Assembly (NCBI GenBank): GCA_032718475.1
Contig: JAUCBJ010000276.1
Coordinates: 39,485 to 103,484 of the forward strand
Source: Nemertoderma westbladi
Lineage: Eukaryota > Xenacoelomorpha > Nemertodermatida > Nemertodermatidae
Direction of reading: 5' to 3'
Length of the DNA stretch: 64,000 nucleotides
Every line of letters starts with the position of its first letter. The stretch's first letter is position 1. A model generated the notes under the pieces. It saw only the letters and a list, made by a program, of their open reading frames with translations. It had not been told where the DNA came from and ran no database searches. Made by a program: the position numbers and the translations under genes. This document shows, one piece after another, positions 13,910 through 29,000 of this stretch.

Positions 13910-16900
13910 CTTTGTAGATAATAGACAGTCTAAGCAAACAGAGACAATAATATTGTGGTACCAGAGGTTCTTTGTAGATAATAGCCAGTCTAAGCAAACA
14001 GAGACAATATTATTGTGGTACTAAAGGTTCTTTGTAGATAATAGACAGTCTAAGCAAACAGAGACAATAATATTGTGGTACCAGAGGTTCTTTAAAGATA
14101 ATAGCCAATCTAAGCAAACAGAGACAATATTATTGTGGTACCAGAGGTTCTTTAAAGATAATAGCCAGTCTAAGCAAACAGAGACAATATTATTGTGGTA
14201 CTAAAGGTTCTTTGTAGATAATAGACAGTCTAAGCAAACAGAGACAATAATATTGTGGTACCAGAGGTTCTTTAAAGATAATAGCCAATCTAAGCAAACA
14301 GAGACAATATTATTGTGGTACCAGAGGTTCTTTGTAGATAATAGCCAGTCTAAGCAAACAGAGACAATATCATTGCGGTACCAGAGGTTCTTTGTAGATA
14401 ATAGCCAGTCTAAGCAAACAGAGACAATATTATTGTGGTACTAAAGGTTCTTTGTAGATAATAGCCAATCTAAGCAAACAGAGACAATATTATTGTGGCA
14501 CCAGAGGTTCTTTGTGGATAATAGCCAGTCTAAGCAAACAGAGACAATATTATTGTGGTACCAGAGGTTCTTTGTAGATAATAGCCAGTCTAAGCAAACA
14601 GAGACAATATTATTGTGGTACCAGAGGTTCTTTGTAGATAATAGCCAGTCTAAGCAAACAGAGACAATATTATTGTGGTACTAAAGGTTCTTTGTAGATA
14701 ATAGCCAGTCTAAGCAAACAGAGACAATAATATTGTGGTACCAGAGGTTCTTTAAAGATAATAGCCAATCTAAGCAAACAGAGACAATATTATTGTGGTA
14801 CCAGAGGTTCTTTAAAGATAATAGCCAGTCTAAGCAAACAGAGACAATATTATTGTGGTACTAAAGTTTCTTTGTAGATAATAGCCAGTCTAAGCAAACA
14901 GAGACAATATTATTGTGGTACCAGAGGTTCTTTGTAGATAATAGCCAATCTAAGCAAACAGAGACAATATTATTGTGGAACCAGAGGTTCTTTGTAGATA
15001 ATAGCCAGTCTAAGCAAACAGAGACAATATTATTGTGGTACTAGATGTTCTTTGTAGATAATAGCCAGTCTAAGCAAACAGAGACAATATTATTGTGGTA
15101 CCAGAGGTTCTTTAAAGATAATAGCCAGTCTAAGCAAACAGAGACAATATTATTGTGGTACCGGTACCAGATGTTCTTTGTAGAAAATAGCCAGTCTAAG
15201 CAAACAGAGACAATATTATTGTGGTACCAGAGGTTCTTTAAAGATAATAGCCAGTCTAAGCAAACAGAGACAATATTATTGTGGTACCAGATGTTCTTTG
15301 TAGATAATAGCCAATCTAAGCAAACAGAGATCATATTATTGTGGTACCAGATGTTCTTTGTAGATAATAGCCAGTCTAAGCAAACAGAGACAATATTATT
15401 GTGGTACCAGAGGTTCTTTAAAGATAATAGCCAGTCTAAGCAAACAGAGACAATATTATTGTGGTACCAGAGGTTCTTTAAAGATAATAGCCAGTCTAAG
15501 CAAACAGAGACAATTTTATTGTGATACCAGATGTTCTTTGTAGATAATAGCCATTCTAAGCAAACATAGACAATATTATTGTGGTAACAGACGATCTTTG
15601 TAAATAATAGCCAGTCTAAGCAAACAGAGACAATATTATTGTGGTACCAGAGGTTATTTAAAGATAATAGCCAGTCTAAGCAAACAGAGACAATATTATT
15701 GTGGTACCAGAGGTTCTTTAAAGATAATAGCCAGTCTAAGAAAACAGAGACAATATTATTGTGGTACCAGATGTTCTTTGTAGATAATAGCCAATCTAAG
15801 CAAACAAAGACAATATTATTGTGGTACCAGAGGTTCTTTAAAGATAATAGCCAGTCTAAGCAAACAGAGACAATATTATTGTGGTACCAGAGGTTCTTTA
15901 AAGATAATTGCCAGTCTAAGCAAACAGAGACAATATTATTGTGGTACCAGATGTTCTTTGTAGATAATAGCCAATCTAAGCAAACAGAGACAATATTATT
16001 GTGGTACCAGAGGTTCTTTAAAGATAATAGCCAGTCTAAGCAAACAGAGACAATATTATTGTAGTACCAGAGGTTCTTTAAAGATAATAGCCAGTCTAAG
16101 CAAACAGAGACAATATTATTGTGGTACCAGAGGTTCTTTAAAGATAATAGCCAGTCTAAGCAAACAGAGACAATATTATTGTTGTACCAGATGTTCTTTG
16201 TAGATAATAGCCATTCTAAGCAAACACAGACAATATTATTATGGTAACAGACAATCTTTGTAAATAATAGCCAGTCTAAGCAAACAGAGACAATATTATT
16301 GTGGTACCAGAGGTTCTTTGTAGATAATAGACAGTCTAAGAAAACAGAGACAATATTATTGTGGTACAAGAGGTTCTTTGTAGATAATAGCTAATCTAAG
16401 CAAACAGAGACAATATTATTGTGGTACCAGATGTTCTTTGTAGATAATAGCCATTCTAAGCAAACACAGACAATATTATTATGGTAACAGACAATCTTTG
16501 TAAATAATAACCAATCTAAGCAAACAGAGACAATATTATTGTGGTACCAGAGGTTCTTTGTAGATAATAGACAGTCTAAGAAAACAGAGACAATATTATT
16601 GTGGTACAAGAGGTTCTTTGTAGATAATAGCTAATCTAAGCAAACAGAGACAATATTATTGTGGTACCAGAGGTTCTTTGTAGATAATAGCCAGTCTAAG
16701 CAAACAGAGACAATATTATTGTGGTACTAAAGGTTCTTTGTAGATAATAGCCAGTCTAAGCAAACAGAGACAATAATATTGTGGTACCAGAGGTTCTTTA
16801 AAGATAATAGCCAATCTAAGCAAACAGAGACAATATTATTGTGGTACCAGATGTTCTTTGTAGATAATAGCCAGTCTAAGCAATCAGAGACAATATTATT

Positions 16901-19900
16901 GTGGTACCAGATGTTCTTTGTAGATAATAGCCAGTCTAAGCAAACAGAGACAATATTATTGTGGTACTAAAGGTTCTTTGTAGATAATAGACAGTCTAAG
17001 CAAACAGAGACAATAATATTGTGGTACCAGAGGTTCTTTGTAGATAATAGCCAGTCTAAGCAAACAGAGACAATATTATTGTGGTACTAAAGGTTCTTTG
17101 TAGATAATAGACAGTCTAAGCAAACAGAGACAATAATATTGTGGTACCAGAGGTTCTTTAAAGATAATAGCCAATCTAAGCAAACAGAGACAATATTATT
17201 GTGGTACCAGAGGTTCTTTAAAGATAATAGCCAGTCTAAGCAAACAGAGACAATATTATTGTGGTACTAAAGGTTCTTTGTAGATAATAGACAGTCTAAG
17301 CAAACAGAGACAATAATATTGTGGTACCAGAGGTTCTTTAAAGATAATAGCCAATCTAAGCAAACAGAGACAATATTATTGTGGTACCAGAGGTTCTTTG
17401 TAGATAATAGCCAGTCTAAGCAAACAGAGACAATATCATTGCGGTACCAGAGGTTCTTTGTAGATAATAGCCAGTCTAAGCAAACAGAGACAATATTATT
17501 GTGGTACTAAAGGTTCTTTGTAGATAATAGCCAATCTAAGCAAACAGAGACAATATTATTGTGGCACCAGAGGTTCTTTGTGGATAATAGCCAGTCTAAG
17601 CAAACAGAGACAATATTATTGTGGTACCAGAGGTTCTTTGTAGATAATAGCCAGTCTAAGCAAACAGAGACAATATTATTGTGGTACCAGAGGTTCTTTG
17701 TAGATAATAGCCAGTCTAAGCAAACAGAGACAATATTATTGTGGTACTAAAGGTTCTTTGTAGATAATAGCCAGTCTAAGCAAACAGAGACAATAATATT
17801 GTGGTACCAGAGGTTCTTTAAAGATAATAGCCAATCTAAGCAAACAGAGACAATATTATTGTGGTACCAGAGGTTCTTTAAAGATAATAGCCAGTCTAAG
17901 CAAACAGAGACAATATTATTGTGGTACTAAAGTTTCTTTGTAGATAATAGCCAGTCTAAGCAAACAGAGACAATATTATTGTGGTACCAGAGGTTCTTTG
18001 TAGATAATAGCCAATCTAAGCAAACAGAGACAATATTATTGTGGAACCAGAGGTTCTTTGTAGATAATAGCCAGTCTAAGCAAACAGAGACAATATTATT
18101 GTGGTACTAGATGTTCTTTGTAGATAATAGCCAGTCTAAGCAAACAGAGACAATATTATTGTGGTACCAGAGGTTCTTTAAAGATAATAGCCAGTCTAAG
18201 CAAACAGAGACAATATTATTGTGGTACCGGTACCAGATGTTCTTTGTAGAAAATAGCCAGTCTAAGCAAACAGAGACAATATTATTGTGGTACCAGAGGT
18301 TCTTTAAAGATAATAGCCAGTCTAAGCAAACAGAGACAATATTATTGTGGTACCAGATGTTCTTTGTAGATAATAGCCAATCTAAGCAAACAGAGATCAT
18401 ATTATTGTGGTACCAGATGTTCTTTGTAGATAATAGCCAGTCTAAGCAAACAGAGACAATATTATTGTGGTACCAGAGGTTCTTTAAAGATAATAGCCAG
18501 TCTAAGCAAACAGAGACAATATTATTGTGGTACCAGAGGTTCTTTAAAGATAATAGCCAGTCTAAGCAAACAGAGACAATTTTATTGTGATACCAGATGT
18601 TCTTTGTAGATAATAGCCATTCTAAGCAAACATAGACAATATTATTGTGGTAACAGACGATCTTTGTAAATAATAGCCAGTCTAAGCAAACAGAGACAAT
18701 ATTATTGTGGTACCAGAGGTTATTTAAAGATAATAGCCAGTCTAAGCAAACAGAGACAATATTATTGTGGTACCAGAGGTTCTTTAAAGATAATAGCCAG
18801 TCTAAGAAAACAGAGACAATATTATTGTGGTACCAGATGTTCTTTGTAGATAATAGCCAATCTAAGCAAACAAAGACAATATTATTGTGGTACCAGAGGT
18901 TCTTTAAAGATAATAGCCAGTCTAAGCAAACAGAGACAATATTATTGTGGTACCAGAGGTTCTTTAAAGATAATAGCCAGTCTAAGCAAACAGAGACAAT
19001 ATTATTGTGGTACCAGATGTTCTTTGTAGATAATAGCCAATCTAAGCAAACAGAGACAATATTATTGTGGTACCAGAGGTTCTTTAAAGATAATAGCCAG
19101 TCTAAGCAAACAGAGACAATATTATTGTAGTACCAGAGGTTCTTTAAAGATAATAGCCAGTCTAAGCAAACAGAGACAATATTATTGTGGTACCAGAGGT
19201 TCTTTAAAGATAATAGCCAGTCTAAGCAAACAGAGACAATATTATTGTTGTACCAGATGTTCTTTGTAGATAATAGCCATTCTAAGCAAACACAGACAAT
19301 ATTATTATGGTAACAGACAATCTTTGTAAATAATAGCCAGTCTAAGCAAACAGAGACAATATTATTGTGGTACCAGAGGTTCTTTGTAGATAATAGACAG
19401 TCTAAGAAAACAGAGACAATATTATTGTGGTACAAGAGGTTCTTTGTAGATAATAGCTAATCTAAGCAAACAGAGACAATATTATTGTGGTACCAGATGT
19501 TCTTTGTAGATAATAGCCATTCTAAGCAAACACAGACAATATTATTATGGTAACAGACAATCTTTGTAAATAATAACCAATCTAAGCAAACAGAGACAAT
19601 ATTATTGTGGTACCAGAGGTTCTTTGTAGATAATAGACAGTCTAAGAAAACAGAGACAATATTATTGTGGTACAAGAGGTTCTTTGTAGATAATAGCTAA
19701 TCTAAGCAAACAGAGACAATATTATTGTGGTACCAGAGGTTCTTTGTAGATAATAGCCAGTCTAAGCAAACAGAGACAATATTATTGTGGTACTAAAGGT
19801 TCTTTGTAGATAATAGCCAGTCTAAGCAAACAGAGACAATAATATTGTGGTACCAGAGGTTCTTTAAAGATAATAGCCAATCTAAGCAAACAGAGACAAT

Positions 19901-20040
19901 ATTATTGTGGTACCAGATGTTCTTTGTAGATAATAGCCAGTCTAAGCAATCAGAGACAATATTATTGTGGTACCAGATGTTCTTTGTAGATAATAGCCAG
20001 TCTAAGCAAACAGAGACAATATTATTGTGGTACCAGAGGT
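13910..20040. repeat. 3066-bp tandem duplication inside the satellite
   Basis: Segment about 13910-16975 is repeated directly as about 16976-20040. Every distinctive unit recurs at +3066 bp: the GGTACCGGTACC gain (15160 and 18227), GAGATCATATT, the GCAATCAGAG variant (16893 and 19948), and CATTGCGGTACC. The length is 51 units plus the 6-bp gain. Over the 1329-bp minus-strand frame at 15041 compared with 18107, only one residue difference is visible (base 15909, ATTGCC against ATAGCC). Such near-identity means recent duplication or recent homogenisation. Confidence 0.9.
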
Positions 20041-23000
20041 TCTTTAAAGATAACAGCCAATCTAAGCAAACAGAGACAATATTATTGTGGTACTAAAGTT
20101 TCTTTGTAGATAATAGCCAGTCTAAGCAAACAGAGACAATATTATTGTGGTACCAGAGGTTCTTTGTAGATAATAGCCAATCTAAGCAAACAGAGACAAT
20201 ATTATTGTGGAACCAGAGGTTCTTTGTAGATAATAGCCAGTCTAAGCAAACAGAGACAATATTATTGTGGTACCAGATGTTCTTTGTAGATAATAGCCAG
20301 TCTAAGCAAACAGAGACAATATTATTGTGGTACCAGAGGTTCTTTAAAGATAATAGCCAGTCTAAGCAAACAGAGACAATATTATTGTGGTACCAGATGT
20401 TCTTTGTAGATAATAGCCAGTCTAAGCAAACAGAAACAATATTATTGTGGTACCAGAGGTTCTTTAAAGATAATAGCCAGTCTAAGCAAACAGAGACAAT
20501 ATTATTGGGGTACCAGATGTTCTTTGTAGATAATAGCCAATCTAAGCAAACAGAGATCATATTATTGTGGTACCAGATGTTCTTTGTAGATAATAGCCAG
20601 TCTAAGCAAACAGAGACAATATTATTGTGGTACCAGAGGTTCTTTAAAGATAATAGCCAGTCTAAGCAAACAGAGACAATATTATTGTGGTACCAGAGGT
20701 TCTTTAAAAATAATAGCCAGTCTAAGCAAACAGAGACAATTTTATTGTGATACCAGATGTTCTTTGTAGATAATAGCCAATCTAAGCAAATACAGACAAT
20801 ATTATTGTGGTAACAGACGATCTTTGTAAATAATAGCCAGTCTAAGCAAACAGAAACAATATTATTGTGGTACCAGAGGTTCTTTAAAGATAATAGCCAG
20901 TCTAAGCAAACAGAGACAATATTATTGTGGTACCAGAGGTTCTTTAAAGATAATAGCCAGTCTAAGCAAACAGAGACAATATTATTGTGGTACCAGAGGT
21001 TCTTTAAAGATAATAGCCAGTCTAAGCAAACACAGACAATATTATTGTGGTACCAGACGATCTTTGTAAATAATACCCAGTCTAAGCAAACAGAGACATA
21101 TTATTGTGGTACCAGATGTTCTTTGTAGATAATAGACAGTCTAAGCAAACAGAGACAATATTATTGTGGTACCAGATGTTCTTTGTAGATAATAGCCCGT
21201 CTAAGCAAACAGAGACAATATTATTGTGGTACCAGATGTTCTTTGTAGATAATAGCCAATCTAAGCAAACAGAGATAATATTATTGTGGTACCAGATGTT
21301 CTTTGTAGATAATAGCCAGTCTAAGCAAACAGAGATAATATTATTGTGGTACCAGATGTTCTTTGTAGATAATAGCCAGTGTAAGCAAACAGAGACAATA
21401 TTATTGTGGTACCAGATGTTCTTTGTAGATAATAGACAGTCTAAGAAAGCAGAGACAATATTATTGTGGTACCAGATGTTCTTTGTAGATAATAGCCAGT
21501 CTAAGCAAACAGAGAAAATATTATTGTGGTACCAGATGTTCTTTGTAGATAATAGCCAATCTAAGCAAACAGAGATAATATTATTGTGGTACCAGATGTT
21601 CTTTGTAGATAATAGCCAGTCTAAGCAAACAGAGACAATATTATTGTGGTACCAGATGTTCTTTGTAGATAATAGCCAGTCTAAGCAAACAGAGAAAATA
21701 TTATTGTGGTACCAGATGTTCTTTGTAGATAATAGCCAATCTAAGCAAACAGAGATAATATTATTGTGGTACCAGATGTTCTTTGTAGATAATAGCCAGT
21801 CTAAGCAAACAGAGACAATATTATTGTGGTACCAGATGTTCTTTGTAGATAATAGACAGTCTAAGCAAACAGAGACAATATTATTGTGGAACCAGAGGTT
21901 CTTTGTAGATAATAGCCAATCTAAGCAAACAGAGACAATATTATTGTGGTACCAGAGGTTCTTTAAAGATAATAGCCAGTCTAAGCAAACAGAGACAATA
22001 TTATTGTGGTACTAAAGTTTCTTTGTAGATAATAGCCAGTCTAAGCAAACAGAGACAATATTATTGTGGTACCAGAGGTTCTTTGTAGATAATAGCCAAT
22101 CTAAGCAAACAGAGACAATATTATTGTGGAACCAGAGGTTCTTTGTAGATAATAGCCAGTCTAAGCAAACAGAGACAATATTATTGTGGTACCAGAGGTT
22201 CTTTGTAGATAATAGCCAGTCTAAGCAAACAGAGACAATATTATTGTGGTACTAGATGTTCTTTGTAGATAATAGCCAGTCTAAGCAAACAGAGACAATA
22301 TTATTGTGGTACCAGAGGTTCTTTAAAGATAATAGCCAGTCTAAGCAAACAGAGACAATATTATTGTGGTACCAGATGTTCTTTGTAGATAATAGCCAAT
22401 CTAAGCAAACAGAGATCATATTATTGTGGTACCAGATGTTCTTTGTAGATAATAGCCAGTCTAAGCAAACAGAGACAATATTATTGTGGTACCAGAGGTT
22501 CTTTAAAGATAATAGCCAGTCTAAGCAAACAGAGACAATATTATTGTGGTACCAGAGGTTCTTTAAAGATAATAGCCAGTCTAAGCAAACAGAGACAATT
22601 TTATTGTGATACCAGATGTTCTTTGTAGATAATAGCCATTCTAAGCAAACACAGACAATATTATTGTGGTAACAGACGATCTTTGTAAATAATAGCCAGT
22701 CTAAGCAAACAGAGACAATATTATTGTGGTACCAGAGGTTATTTAAAGATAATAGCCAGTCTAAGCAAACAGAGGCAATATTATTGTGGTACCAGAGGTT
22801 CTTTAAAGATAATAGCCAGTCTAAGAAAACAGAGACAATATTATTGTGGTACCAGATGTTCTTTGTAGATAATAGCCAATCTAAGCAAACAAAGACAATA
22901 TTATTGTGGTACCAGAGGTTCTTTAAAGATAATAGCCAGTCTAAGCAAACAGAGACAATATTATTGTGGTACCAGAGGTTCTTTAAAGATAATAGCCAGT

Positions 23001-26000
23001 CTAAGCAAACAGAGACAATATTATTGTGGTACCAGATGTTCTTTGTAGATAATAGCCAATCTAAGCAAACAGAGACAATATTATTGTGGTACCAGAGGTT
23101 CTTTAAAGATAATAGCCAGTCTAAGCAAACAGAGACAATATTATTGTAGTACCAGAGGTTCTTTAAAGATAATAGCCAGTCTAAGCAAACAGAGACAATA
23201 TTATTGTGGTACCAGAGGTTCTTTGTAGATAATAGCCAGTCTAAGCAAACAGAGACAATATTATTGTGGTACCAGAGGTTCTTTGTAGATAATAGCCAGT
23301 CTAAGCAAACAGAGACAATATTATTATGGTAACAGACAATCTTTGTAAATAATAGCCAGTCTAAGCAAACAGAGACAATATTATTGTAGTACCAGAGGTT
23401 CTTTAAAGATAATAGCCAGTCTAAGCAAACAGAGACAATATTATTGTGGTACCAGAGGTTCTTTGTAGATAATAGACAGTCTAAGAAAACAGAGACAATA
23501 TTATTGTGGTACAAGAGGTTCTTTGTAGATAATAACCAATCTAAGCAAACAGAGACAATATTATTGTGGTACCAGAGGTTCTTTGTAGATAATAGACAGT
23601 CTAAGAAAACAGAGACAATATTATTGTGGTACAAGAGGTTCTTTGTAGATAATAGCTAATCTAAGCAAACAGAGACAATATTATTGTGGTACCAGAGGTT
23701 CTTTGTAGATAATAGCCAGTCTAAGCAAACAGAGACAATATTATTGTGGTACTAAAGGTTCTTTGTAGATAATAGCCAGTCTAAGCAAACAGAGACAATA
23801 ATATTGTGGTACCAGAGGTTCTTTAAAGATAATAGCCAATCTAAGCAAACAGAGACAATATTATTGTGGTACCAGATGTTCTTTGTAGATAATAGCCAGT
23901 CTAAGCAATCAGAGACAATATTATTGTGGTACCAGATGTTCTTTATAGATAATAGCCAGTCTAAGCAAACAGAGACAATATTATTGTGGTACCAGAGGTT
24001 CTTTAAAGATAACAGCCAATCTAAGCAAACAGAGACAATATTATTGTGGTACTAAAGTTTCTTTGTAGATAATAGCCAGTCTAAGCAAACAGAGACAATA
24101 TTATTGTGGTACCAGAGGTTCTTTGTAGATAATAGCCAATCTAAGCAAACAGAGACAATATTATTGTGGAACCAGAGGTTCTTTGTAGATAATAGCCAGT
24201 CTAAGCAAACAGAGACAATATTATTGTGGTACCAGATGTTCTTTGTAGATAATAGCCAGTCTAAGCAAACAGAGACAATATTATTGTGGTACCAGAGGTT
24301 CTTTAAAGATAATAACCAGTCTAAGCAAACAGAGACAATATTATTGTGGTACCAGATGTTCTTTGTAGATAATAGCCAGTCTAAGCAAACAGAAACAATA
24401 TTATTGTGGTACCAGAGGTTCTTTAAAGATAATAGCCAGTCTAAGCAAACAGAGACAATATTATTGGGGTACCAGATGTTCTTTGTAGATAATAGCCAAT
24501 CTAAGCAAACAGAGATCATATTATTGTGGTACCAGATGTTCTTTGTAGATAATAGCCAGTCTAAGCAAACAGAGACAATATTATTGTGGTACCAGAGGTT
24601 CTTTAAAGATAATAGCCAGTCTAAGCAAACAGAGACAATATTATTGTTATACCAGAGGTTCTTTAAAAATAATAGCCAGTCTAAGCAAACAGAGACAATT
24701 TTATTGTGATACCAGATGTTCTTTGTAGATAATAGCCAATCTAAGCAAACACAGACAATATTATTGTGGTAACAGACGATCTTTGTAAATAATAGCCAGT
24801 CTAAGCAAACAGAAACAATATTATTGTGGTACCAGAGGTTCTTTAAAGATAATAGCCAGTCTAAGCAAACAGAGACAATATTATTGTGGTACCAGAGGTT
24901 CTTTAAAGATAATAGCCAGTCTAAGCAAACAGAGACAATATTATTGTGGTACCAGAGGTTCTTTAAAGATAATAGCCAGTCTAAGCAAACACAGACAATA
25001 TTATTGTGGTACCAGACGATCTTTGTAAATAATACCCAGTCTAAGCAAACAGAGACATATTATTGTGGTACCAGATGTTCTTTGTAGATAATAGACAGTC
25101 TAAGCAAACAGAGACAATATTATTGTGGTACCAGATGTTCTTTGTAGATAATAGCCAGTCTAAGCAAACAGAGACAATATTATTGTGGTACCAGAGGTTC
25201 TTTAAAGATAATAGCCAGTCTAAGCAAACAGAGACAATATTATTGTGGTACCAGAGGTTCTTTAAAGATAATAGCCAGTCTAAGCAAACAGAGACAATAT
25301 TATTGTGGTACCAGAGGTTCTTTAAAAATAATAGCCAGTCTAAGCAAACAGAGACAATTTTATTGTGATACCAGATGTTCTTTGTAGATAATAGCCAATC
25401 TAAGCAAATACAGACAATATTATTGTGGTAACAGACGATCTTTGTAAATAATAGCCAGTCTAAGCAAACAGATACAATATTATTGTGGTACCAGAGGTTC
25501 TTTGTAGATAATAGCCAGTCTAAGCAAACAGAAACAATATTATTGTGGTACCAGAGGTTCTTTAAAGATAATAGCCAGTCTAAGCAAACAGAGACAATAT
25601 TATTGTGGTACCAGAGGTTCTTTAAAGATAATAGCCAGTCTAAGCAAACAGAGACAATATTATTGTGGTACCAGGGGTTCTTTAAAGATAATAGCCAGTC
25701 TAAGCAAACACAGACAATATTATTGTGGTACCAGACGATCTTTGTAAATAATACCCAGTCTAAGCAAACAGAGACATATTATTGTGGTACCAGATGTTCT
25801 TTGTAGATAATAGACAGTCTAAGCAAACAGAGACAATATTATTGTGGTACCAGATGTTCTTTGTAGATAATAGCCCGTCTAAGCAAACAGAGACAATATT
25901 ATTGTGGTACCAGATGTTCTTTGTAGATAATAGCCAATCTAAGCAAACAGAGATAATATTATTGTGGTACCAGATGTTCTTTGTAGATAATAGCCAGTCT

Positions 26001-29000
26001 AAGCAAACAGAGATAATATTATTGTGGTACCAGATGTTCTTTGTAGATAATAGCCAGTGTAAGCAAACAGAGACAATATTATTGTGGTACCAGATGTTCT
26101 TTGTAGATAATAGACAGTCTAAGAAAGCAGAGACAATATTATTGTGGTACCAGATGTTCTTTGTAGATAATAGCCAGTCTAAGCAAACAGAGAAAATATT
26201 ATTGTGGTACCAGATGTTCTTTGTAGATAATAGCCAATCTAAGCAAACAGAGATAATATTATTGTGGTACCAGAGGTTCTTTGTAGATAATAGCTAGTCT
26301 AAGCAAACAGAGACAATATTATTGTGGTACCAGATGTTCTTTGTAGATAATAGCTAGTCTAAGCAAACAGAGACAATATTATTGTGGTACCAGATGTTCT
26401 TTGTAGATAATAGCCAGTCTAAGCAAACAGAGACAATATTATTGTGGTACCAGATGTTCTTTGTAGATAATAGCCAGTCTAAGCAAACAGAGAAAATATT
26501 ATTGTGGTACCAGAGGTTCTTTGTAGATAATAGCCAGTCTAAGCAAACAGAGACAATATTATTGTGGTACCAGATGTTCTTTGTAGATAATAGCCGGTCT
26601 AAGCAAACAGATACAATATTATTGTGGTACCAGATGTTCTTTGTAGATAATAGCCAATCTAAGCAAACAAAGACAATATTATTGTGGTACCAGATGTTCT
26701 TTGTAGATAATAGCCAGTCTAAGCAAACAGATACAATATTATTGTGGTACCAGATGTTCTTTGTAGATAATAGACAGTCTAAGCAAACAGAGACAATATT
26801 ATTGTGGAACCAGAGGTTCTTTGTAGATAATAGCCAATCTAAGCAAACAGAGACAATATTATTGTGGTACCAGAGGTTCTTTAAAGATAATAGCCAGTCT
26901 AAGCAAACAGAGACAATATTATTGTGGTACTAAAGTTTCTTTGTAGATAATAGCCAGTCTAAGCAAACAGAGACAATATTATTGTGGTACCAGAGGTTCT
27001 TTGTAGATAATAGCCAATCTAAGCAAACAGAGACAATATTATTGTGGAACCAGAGGTTCTTTGTAGATAATAGCCAGTCTAAGCAAACAGAGACAATATT
27101 ATTGTGGTACCAGAGGTTCTTTGTAGATAATAGCCAGTCTAAGCAAACAGAGACAATATTATTGTGGTACTAGATGTTCTTTGTAGATAATAGCCAGTCT
27201 AAGCAAACAGAGACAATATTATTGTGGTACCAGAGGTTCTTTAAAGATAATAGCCAGTCTAAGCAAACAGAGACAATATTATTGTGGTACCGGTACCAGA
27301 TGTTCTTTGTAGAAAATAGCCAGTCTAAGCAAACAGAGACAATATTATTGTGGTACCAGAGGTTCTTTAAAGATAATAGCCAGTCTAAGCAAACAGAGAC
27401 AATATTATTGTGGTACCAGATGTTCTTTGTAGATAATAGCCAATCTAAGCAAACAGAGATCATATTATTGTGGTACCAGATGTTCTTTGTAGATAATAGC
27501 CAGTCTAAGCAAACAGAGACAATATTATTGTGGTACCAGAGGTTCTTTAAAGATAATAGCCAGTCTAAGCAAACAGAGACAATATTATTGTGGTACCAGA
27601 GGTTCTTTAAAGATAATAGCCAGTCTAAGCAAACAGAGACAATTTTATTGTGATACCAGATGTTCTTTGTAGATAATAGCCATTCTAAGCAAACACAGAC
27701 AATATTATTGTGGTAACAGACGATCTTTGTAAATAATAGCCAGTCTAAGCAAACAGAGACAATATTATTGTGGTACCAGAGGTTATTTAAAGATAATAGC
27801 CAGTCTAAGCAAACAGAGACAATATTATTGTGGTACCAGAGGTTCTTTAAAGATAATAGCCAGTCTAAGAAAACAGAGACAATATTATTGTGGTACCAGA
27901 TGTTCTTTGTAGATAATAGCCAATCTAAGCAAACAAAGACAATATTATTGTGGTACCAGAGGTTCTTTAAAGATAATAGCCAGTCTAAGCAAACAGAGAC
28001 AATATTATTGTGGTACCAGAGGTTCTTTAAAGATAATAGCCAGTCTAAGCAAACAGAGACAATATTATTGTGGTACCAGATGTTCTTTGTAGATAATAGC
28101 CAATCTAAGCAAACAGAGACAATATTATTGTGGTACCAGAGGTTCTTTAAAGATAATAGCCAGTCTAAGCAAACAGAGACAATATTATTGTAGTACCAGA
28201 GGTTCTTTAAAGATAATAGCCAGTCTAAGCAAACAGAGACAATATTATTGTGGTACCAGAGGTTCTTTAAAGATAATAGCCAGTCTAAGCAAACAGAGAC
28301 AATATTATTGTTGTACCAGATGTTCTTTGTAGATAATAGCCATTCTAAGCAAACACAGACAATATTATTATGGTAACAGACAATCTTTGTAAATAATAGC
28401 CAGTCTAAGCAAACAGAGACAATATTATTGTGGTACCAGAGGTTCTTTGTAGATAATAGACAGTCTAAGAAAACAGAGACAATATTATTGTGGTACAAGA
28501 GGTTCTTTGTAGATAATAACCAATCTAAGCAAACAGAGACAATATTATTGTGGTACCAGAGGTTCTTTGTAGATAATAGACAGTCTAAGCAAACAGAGAC
28601 AATATTATTGTGGTACAAGAGGTTCTTTGTAGATAATAGCTAATCTAAGCAAACAGAGACAATATTATTGTGGTACCAGAGGTTCTTTGTAGATAATAGC
28701 CAGTCTAAGCAAACAGAGACAATATTATTGTGGTACCAGATGTTCTTTGTAGATAATAGCCAGTCTAAGCAAACAGAGACAATATTATTGTGGTACTAAA
28801 GGTTCTTTGTAGATAATAGCCAGTCTAAGCAAACAGAGACAATAATATTGTGGTACCAGAGGTTCTTTAAAGATAATAGCTAATCTAAGCAAACAGAGAC
28901 AATATTATTGTGGTACCAGATGTTCTTTGTAGATAATAGCCAGTCTAAGCAATCAGAGACAATATTATTGTGGTACCAGAGTGTTCTTTGTAGATAATAG

